Position numbers and translations under genes: made by a program. Positions 59,612 through 64,000 of a DNA stretch of 64,000 nt are shown one piece after another. Under the pieces are notes generated by a model. The model made no database searches. It was not told the origin of the DNA and saw only the letters and a list, made by a program, of their open reading frames with translations. Source of the DNA: Ramlibacter agri (GTDB taxonomy: Bacteria; Pseudomonadota; Gammaproteobacteria; Burkholderiales; Burkholderiaceae_C); the NCBI RefSeq assembly GCF_012927085.1, contig NZ_JABBFX010000003.1, forward strand, positions 558,001 to 622,000. The letters are read 5' to 3'. The number at the start of each line of letters is the position of its first letter. The first letter of the stretch is position 1.

Positions 59612-60571
59612 ATGCAGCTTTCCCGTCGTGCGGTTCTCGCCATCGCGGCCGCCTCCCTCGCCACTTCGTCCTTTGCCGACAGCTGGCCCAGCAAGCCCAT
59701 CCGCCTGATCGTGCCGTTCCCGGCCGGCGGCGGCACGGACGTCATCACGCGTGAAGTCGCCACCAAGACGGCCGGCTACAACTTCATCGTCGACAACAAG
59801 CCCGGCACCGGCGGCAACATCGGCGTCGACGCCGCCGCCAAGGCCGCGCCGGACGGCTACACGCTGGTGATGGGCCAGACCAGCAACCTGGCGATCAACC
59901 CCACGCTGTATCCGCGCCTGCCCTACGACCCGACGAAAGACCTGACGCCGGTTGCGCTGGTCGCCAGCTCGCCGCTGGTCATCGTTGCCAGCGCCAACTC
60001 GCCCTACAAGACCCTCGCCGACGTGGTGAAGGCGTCGAAGGAGCACCCGGGCAGCATCAACTTCGCCTCCGCCGGCAACGGCACCGTGGGACACCTCGCC
60101 GCCGAGTCCTTCCAGAAGGCCGCCGGCATCAAGCTCACGCACATCCCCTACAAGGGCGCCGCGCAGGGCGCGACGGACGTGATCAGCGGCCAGGTGCAGC
60201 TGTACTTCTCCACCATCCCCACGCTGATCGGCCACATCAAGAGCGGCAAGATGCGCCCGCTGGCCGTCACCGCCGCCAGGCGCGTAGACGACCTGCCGCA
60301 GGTGCCCACCGTCGCCGAGTCCGGCTACAAGGGCTTCGAGGCCGTCACGTGGTTCGGCATCGTCGGCCCGGCCAACCTGCCGAAGGACATGGTCGCCAAG
60401 CTCAACGCCGACATCAACAAGGCCCTGAAGGACCCGGAACTGAAGAAGGCGATGGACGCGCAGGGCGCGGACGTCATGGGCGGCACGCCCGAGCAGTTCT
60501 CCAGGCTGATCCGCAGCGACATCGCCCACTGGGGAACGATCGTCAAGGAATCCGGCGCCAAGATCGACTGA
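59612..60571 (+). CDS. tripartite tricarboxylate (Bug) family solute receptor
   Basis: The 319-residue receptor has a signal peptide (MQLSRRAVLAIAAASLATSS, cut before DSWPSKP) and Bug signatures: VPFPAGGGTDVITREVATKT, NKPGTGGNIGVDAAAKAAPDGYT, IPYKGAAQGATDVISGQVQLY. It is a close paralogue of the receptor at 29180 (about 79% identical by hand count). It starts a compact operon with an RraA-type aldolase, a 2-hydroxyacid dehydrogenase and a lactonase, so its ligand is probably a hydroxy- or oxo-acid. Confidence 0.93.
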   Translation: MQLSRRAVLAIAAASLATSSFADSWPSKPIRLIVPFPAGGGTDVITREVATKTAGYNFIVDNKPGTGGNIGVDAAAKAAPDGYTLVMGQTSNLAINPTLYPRLPYDPTKDLTPVALVASSPLVIVASANSPYKTLADVVKASKEHPGSINFASAGNGTVGHLAAESFQKAAGIKLTHIPYKGAAQGATDVISGQVQLYFSTIPTLIGHIKSGKMRPLAVTAARRVDDLPQVPTVAESGYKGFEAVTWFGIVGPANLPKDMVAKLNADINKALKDPELKKAMDAQGADVMGGTPEQFSRLIRSDIAHWGTIVKESGAKID

Positions 60572-60591
60572 GCCCCCGAGGAAAGAACACC

Positions 60592-61269
60592 ATGAGCGAC
60601 ATCAACCGCAATTTCGAACGCGTCTCCGCCGACCTGGTGCGCCAGGCTTCCGAGTTCCAGGCCGCCATCCTGGCCGACGTCAACGGCCGCCGCGGCGCGC
60701 TGCACGGCCGCATCGCGGCGCTGCGCCCGCGCATGAAGCTGTGCGGCCCCGCGCTGACCGTGGACGTGCGCCCCGGCGACAACCTGATGATCCACGCCGC
60801 CATCGCGCTGGCCAAGCCGGGCGACGTGCTGGTCATCGACGGCAAGTCCGACCAGACCGCCGCGCTGATGGGCACCATCATGATGACGGCCTGCAAGCAG
60901 CTGGGCCTGGCCGGTGTCGTGATCGACGGCGCCGTGCGCGACAGCCTGGAGATCGACGAGATGGACTACCCCGTCTTCGCCTTCGGCACCAACCCGAACG
61001 GCCCGACCAAGAACGTGCCGGGCCGCATCGGCCACCCGGTGTCCATCGGCGGCGTGACCGTGCGCTCCGGCGACCTGATCGTGGCCGATGCCGACGGCGT
61101 CGTCGCCCTCGAGCGCGAGCGCGTCGAAGCGCTGCTGCCGCTGGCGCGCAAGAAGGTGGAAGACGAGGCCGCCCGCATCGCCGCCATCAAGAAGGGCAAC
61201 ACCGCCGCTTCCTGGCTGGACGCCGCGCTGCGCACCGCCGGCGTGTTGAAGCAGGGCGAGTCGCTGTGA
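60592..61269 (+). CDS. RraA family protein, 4-hydroxy-4-methyl-2-oxoglutarate/4-carboxy-4-hydroxy-2-oxoadipate aldolase-like
   Basis: The 225-residue protein has the RraA/HMG aldolase fold: GPALTVDVRPGDNLMIHAAI near residue 45, GDVLVIDGKSDQTAALMGTI near 75 and GVVIDGAVRDSLEID near 104 (the last motif holds the catalytic Arg and Asp). HMG/CHA aldolases split C6 hydroxy-oxo-acids from gallate or protocatechuate pathways. RraA proteins bind RNase E instead; context favours an aldolase. The ribosome binding site is GAGGAAAG. Its stop overlaps the dehydrogenase GTG. Confidence 0.9.
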   Translation: MSDINRNFERVSADLVRQASEFQAAILADVNGRRGALHGRIAALRPRMKLCGPALTVDVRPGDNLMIHAAIALAKPGDVLVIDGKSDQTAALMGTIMMTACKQLGLAGVVIDGAVRDSLEIDEMDYPVFAFGTNPNGPTKNVPGRIGHPVSIGGVTVRSGDLIVADADGVVALERERVEALLPLARKKVEDEAARIAAIKKGNTAASWLDAALRTAGVLKQGESL

Positions 61270-62198
61270 GCAAAGGCGCCATCGTCGTCACCGGCGCCGA
61301 TCTCGCGCAGCAGGCGCTGGACCTGCTGGCGGACTTCGAAGTCTTCTACGCCGGCAAGGCGCCGACGGAAGCGGACCTGGTGGCGTTGTGCAAGCGGGTC
61401 GACCCGGTCGGCATCATCGTCCGCTATGGCCGCGTCGACGCGCCCGTGATGGACGCCGCGCCTTCGCTGCGCGTGATCTCCAAGCACGGCAGCGGCACGG
61501 ACACCATAGACAAGGAAGCAGCGAAGGCGCGCGGCATCGAAGTGCGCGCGGCCGTGGGCGCCAACGCCGCGGCGGTCGCCGAGCAGGCGCTGGCGCTGCT
61601 GCTGGCCTGCGCCAAGTCCGTCGTGCAGCTGAACACGCGCATGCACGCCGGCCACTGGGACAAGCCCACGCACAAGAGCGTGGAACTGCACGGCCGCACC
61701 ATCGGCCTGGTGGGCCTGGGCGCCATCGGCCAGCGCTTCGCGCGCATGTGCGACGCCATGGGCATGAAGGTGATCGGCTTCGACCCGTTCGCGCAGAGCC
61801 TGCCGGACTTCATCCGCCCGGTGGACCTGGCGACGATCTGGCGCGAGTCGGATGCGATCTCGCTGCATTGCCCGCTGGTGGCCGAGAACCGCAACATGGT
61901 GAACGCGCAGACGCTGGCCGCTTGCAAGCGCGGCGTGATGCTGGTGAACACCGCGCGCGGTGGGCTCATCGACGAAGCCGCGCTGCTGCAGGCCGTGCGC
62001 TCGGGGCAGGTCGCCGCCGCCGGCCTCGACAGCTTCGTGGTCGAGCCGATGACGGCGCCGCACGCCTTCCACGGCGAGCCCGACATCATCCTCAGCCCGC
62101 ACATCGGCGGCGTGACGGGCGATGCCTACATCAACATGGGCCTGGGCGCGGCGCAGAACATCCTGGCCGTGCTTGAGGCCGCCAAGGCTGCCGTCTGA
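61266..62198 (+). CDS. D-isomer specific 2-hydroxyacid dehydrogenase
   Basis: The 310-residue NAD(H)-dependent dehydrogenase has the nucleotide motif GLVGLGAIGQRFARM near residue 150 and the catalytic residues Arg (VNTARGGLIDE near 228), Glu (FVVEPMTAPH near 258) and His (SPHIGGVTG near 280). It interconverts 2-hydroxyacids and 2-oxoacids. The GTG start at 61266 overlaps the aldolase stop (GTGA). It may act on a product or precursor of the aldolase. Confidence 0.92.
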   Translation: MSKGAIVVTGADLAQQALDLLADFEVFYAGKAPTEADLVALCKRVDPVGIIVRYGRVDAPVMDAAPSLRVISKHGSGTDTIDKEAAKARGIEVRAAVGANAAAVAEQALALLLACAKSVVQLNTRMHAGHWDKPTHKSVELHGRTIGLVGLGAIGQRFARMCDAMGMKVIGFDPFAQSLPDFIRPVDLATIWRESDAISLHCPLVAENRNMVNAQTLAACKRGVMLVNTARGGLIDEAALLQAVRSGQVAAAGLDSFVVEPMTAPHAFHGEPDIILSPHIGGVTGDAYINMGLGAAQNILAVLEAAKAAV

Positions 62199-62208
62199 CA
62201 ATCGGGCC

Positions 62209-63129
62209 ATGATCCTGCTGCAACAGCCCGAGATCCGCGAGCTGGAGCTGTTCACGTCCATGCCGGCGGAGTTCCGCCGCACGGGCGTGCGCAGCCACTG
62301 GGCCGACGTCAACCAGGGTGGCCGGCTGGCCGACTCCTTCCTCGAGGGGCCGGTGTTCGACCCGGCCGGCAACCTGTACGTGACCGACATTCCGTTCGGC
62401 CGCGTGTTCCGCATCACCCCGCAAGGCGCCTGGTCGCTGGTGGGCGAGTGGGACGGCGAACCGAACGGGATGAAGTTCCTGTCGGCGGGCGAACTGCTCG
62501 TCACCGACTACAAGAACGGCCTGGTCGTTCTCGACATGGCCAGCGGCCAGGTGCGGCCCTTCCTGGAGCGCCGCAACAGCGAGCGTTTCAAGGGCGTGAA
62601 CGACCTCGTGTTCGACACGCGCGGCAACCTGTTCTTCACCGACCAGGGACAGACCGGGCTGCACGATCCCACCGGGCGCGTCTACCGGCTCGGGCCGGAC
62701 GGCCGCCTGGACATGCTGCTCGCGAACGTTCCCAGCCCGAACGGCATCGTGCTGTCACCGGACGAGCGCTTCCTGTTCGTGGCCGCTACGCGCGGCAACT
62801 GCGTCTGGCGCATGCCGCTGCTGGCCGATGGCAGCGTGTCGAAGGCCGGCCAGTTCTTCACGTCCTACGGGCCCAGCGGCCCGGATGGCCTGGCCATGGA
62901 CGAAGAAGGCCGCCTGCTGGTGGCCAACCCCGGCCTCGGCTACGTGTGGGTGCTGAACCGCTTCGCCGAGCCGGAGATCGTGCTGAAGGGCCCGCGCGGC
63001 GCTTCGGTCACGAACCTCGCGTTCGGCGGGCCGGATCGCAAGACGGTGTTCTGCACGGACTCGACGCACGGCAATGTGCTGATGGCCCGCGTCGGCGTCG
63101 CGGGCCAGCGTCTCGTCAGTCCAGCTTGA
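62209..63129 (+). CDS. SMP-30/gluconolactonase family lactonase
   Basis: The 306-residue six-bladed propeller protein has FLEGPVFDPAGNLYVTDIPFG near residue 45, GVNDLVFDTRGNLFFTDQG near 130, VPSPNGIVLSPDERFLFVA near 170 and GPDGLAMDEEGRLLVANPG near 225; the Asn and Asp residues bind calcium or another metal. It opens lactones. It starts 10 bases after the dehydrogenase stop. Its last 14 bases overlap the convergent receptor gene. Confidence 0.9.
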   Translation: MILLQQPEIRELELFTSMPAEFRRTGVRSHWADVNQGGRLADSFLEGPVFDPAGNLYVTDIPFGRVFRITPQGAWSLVGEWDGEPNGMKFLSAGELLVTDYKNGLVVLDMASGQVRPFLERRNSERFKGVNDLVFDTRGNLFFTDQGQTGLHDPTGRVYRLGPDGRLDMLLANVPSPNGIVLSPDERFLFVAATRGNCVWRMPLLADGSVSKAGQFFTSYGPSGPDGLAMDEEGRLLVANPGLGYVWVLNRFAEPEIVLKGPRGASVTNLAFGGPDRKTVFCTDSTHGNVLMARVGVAGQRLVSPA

Positions 63130-64000
63130 TGTTCCCCTTGCGCACCACCTCGCCCCACTTCGCGTCTTCCTTCTTCAGGTAGTCCGCGAACTGGGCGGGC
63201 GTGGAGCCTACGGGCTGCGCGCCCATGTCGGTGAAGCGCTTCTTCACCTCTTCTTCCCGCATCACCTCGCCGACGGCCTTCTGCAGTTTCGCCGAGACGT
63301 CCGCCGGCGTGCCGGCCGGCAGGAACAGGCCGTTCCACTCGTACACCTCGTAGCCGGGAATCACCGTCTCCGCCACCGTAGGCACGCTGGGCAGGCGCGG
63401 CGAGCGCTTGGGCGAGGAGACGGCCAGCGCGCGCAACTTGCCGGCGTCGACGTGCGCCGAGGTGGCGGCCACCGTGCCGAACATGAAATCGACCTGGCCG
63501 CCCATCACGTCGGTGATGGCCGGGCCGCCGCTCTTGTAGGGCACATGCACCATGTCCAGGTTCAGCTTCTGCGCGAACAGTTCCGCCGCGAGGCGCTGCA
63601 CCGTGCCGCTGCCGCCGGAAGCGAAGTTCACCTTGCCCGGCTGCGCCTTGGCCTTGGCGATCAGGTCCTTCACGTCCTTGAACGGGGAGTCACCCTTCAC
63701 GACCAGCACGTTGGGCGCCAGGGAGACCAGAGACAGCGGCTGCAGCGCGTTGGCCGCGAAAGGCATGTGCGGGAACAGGTGCGGGTTGATCGAATACGGC
63801 GTGGCGTCGTACAGCATCGTGTAGCCGTCGGCGGGCGCCTTGGCCACGTAGGCCGCGCCTATGGTGCCGCTGGCGCCCGCGCGGTTGTCGACGATGACGG
63901 TGGCGCCGAGCCTGGCGCCGAGGCGCGCGGCCACCACGCGGGCCAGCGCGTCGGCCGCGCCGCCGGGCGCGTACGGCACGACGATGGTGACCGTGCGGTC
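63116..64000 (-). CDS. tripartite tricarboxylate (Bug) family solute receptor (5' part beyond window)
   Basis: About 294 C-terminal residues of a Bug receptor are visible; the signal peptide lies off the right edge. Signatures include MPYAPGGAADALARVVAARL, NRAGASGTIGAAYVAKAPADGYT and VPYKSGGPAITDVMGGQVDFMF. It is convergent with the SMP-30 gene, the two overlapping by 14 bases. It is the fifth Bug receptor in the window and differs clearly from the other four. Confidence 0.9.
   Translation of the reverse strand, partial: DRTVTIVVPYAPGGAADALARVVAARLGARLGATVIVDNRAGASGTIGAAYVAKAPADGYTMLYDATPYSINPHLFPHMPFAANALQPLSLVSLAPNVLVVKGDSPFKDVKDLIAKAKAQPGKVNFASGGSGTVQRLAAELFAQKLNLDMVHVPYKSGGPAITDVMGGQVDFMFGTVAATSAHVDAGKLRALAVSSPKRSPRLPSVPTVAETVIPGYEVYEWNGLFLPAGTPADVSAKLQKAVGEVMREEEVKKRFTDMGAQPVGSTPAQFADYLKKEDAKWGEVVRKGNIKLD

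Noticed and set aside
1..64000. CRISPR arrays, tRNA and rRNA genes, insertion sequences
   Set aside because: No regularly spaced repeats, cloverleaf sequences, rRNA segments or transposase frames were found on either strand.

Overview
The window is a single high-GC stretch (roughly two thirds G+C) with strong GC bias at third codon positions. It most resembles a chromosome of a Burkholderiales bacterium, probably of the Comamonadaceae (Ramlibacter/Variovorax-like). The grounds are five tripartite-tricarboxylate (Bug-type) solute receptors with no membrane partners, a fused indolepyruvate ferredoxin oxidoreductase, VanA/VanB-type oxygenases, many LysR/IclR/GntR regulators beside catabolic genes, and gene families typical of that group. 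This placement is inference from gene content; no rRNA or other taxonomic marker is present. I see no tRNA, rRNA, CRISPR array, insertion sequence or prophage, and no gene-free stretch longer than 300 bases.

Layout. 1-4.6 kb: indolepyruvate:ferredoxin oxidoreductase (cut by the window edge) and an acetolactate-synthase-like enzyme, divergent from an Lrp/AsnC regulator. 4.6-8.3 kb: a phosphate block (phoU, a small conserved gene, a DUF2272 protein, a Pit transporter) with 11-bp-phased Pho-box-like repeats at three places. 8.3-13.5 kb: small enzymes and regulators, including a MocR/PaiB divergent pair. 13.5-19.3 kb: a GntR regulator divergent from a tightly coupled operon of unknown substrate (NIPSNAP, flavoprotein, SDR, VOC protein, alpha/beta hydrolase, Bug receptor). 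19.4-24.2 kb: cysteine hydrolase, NlpE-like lipoprotein, quinone-reductase-like enzyme, and a two-subunit molybdenum hydroxylase. 24.3-30.1 kb: LysR, Bug receptor, VanB reductase, VanA oxygenase, IclR, second Bug receptor. 30.1-38.2 kb: small genes around a 1416-residue CheB-like/PAS/GAF/kinase/receiver hybrid protein, then PepSY, GST and AraC genes.

38.2-43.9 kb: homoserine dehydrogenase with an elaborate 5' leader (a Thr/Ile/Met-rich leader peptide, a GC hairpin, and a second hairpin enclosing the ribosome binding site), an ankyrin protein, a cysteine-less glutaredoxin-like protein, a BrnT/BrnA toxin-antitoxin pair in a locally AT-richer island, and a LysR gene. 44-51 kb: MFS transporter, small exported and membrane proteins, rhodanese, LysR, ABC binding protein, a second VanA-type oxygenase without reductase, and a lactonase-like hydrolase. 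51-58 kb: GH15 glucoamylase-like enzyme, YdeI-like protein, serine hydrolase and metNIQ, preceded by a possible Met/Cys leader ORF. 58-64 kb: LysR, VOC protein, then Bug receptor, RraA-type aldolase, D-2-hydroxyacid dehydrogenase and SMP-30 lactonase as an operon, and a convergent fifth Bug receptor cut by the window edge.

The catabolic blocks share a plan: a regulator divergent from a periplasmic receptor plus one or two oxidative or hydrolytic enzymes. The 29.2 and 59.6 kb receptors are about 79% identical and share a 14/15-base motif at the same distance from their starts, suggesting one IclR protein controls both. The findings I rate highest are the hom leader, the phased Pho boxes, this shared IclR motif, and the uncharacterised 13.6-19.3 kb operon.
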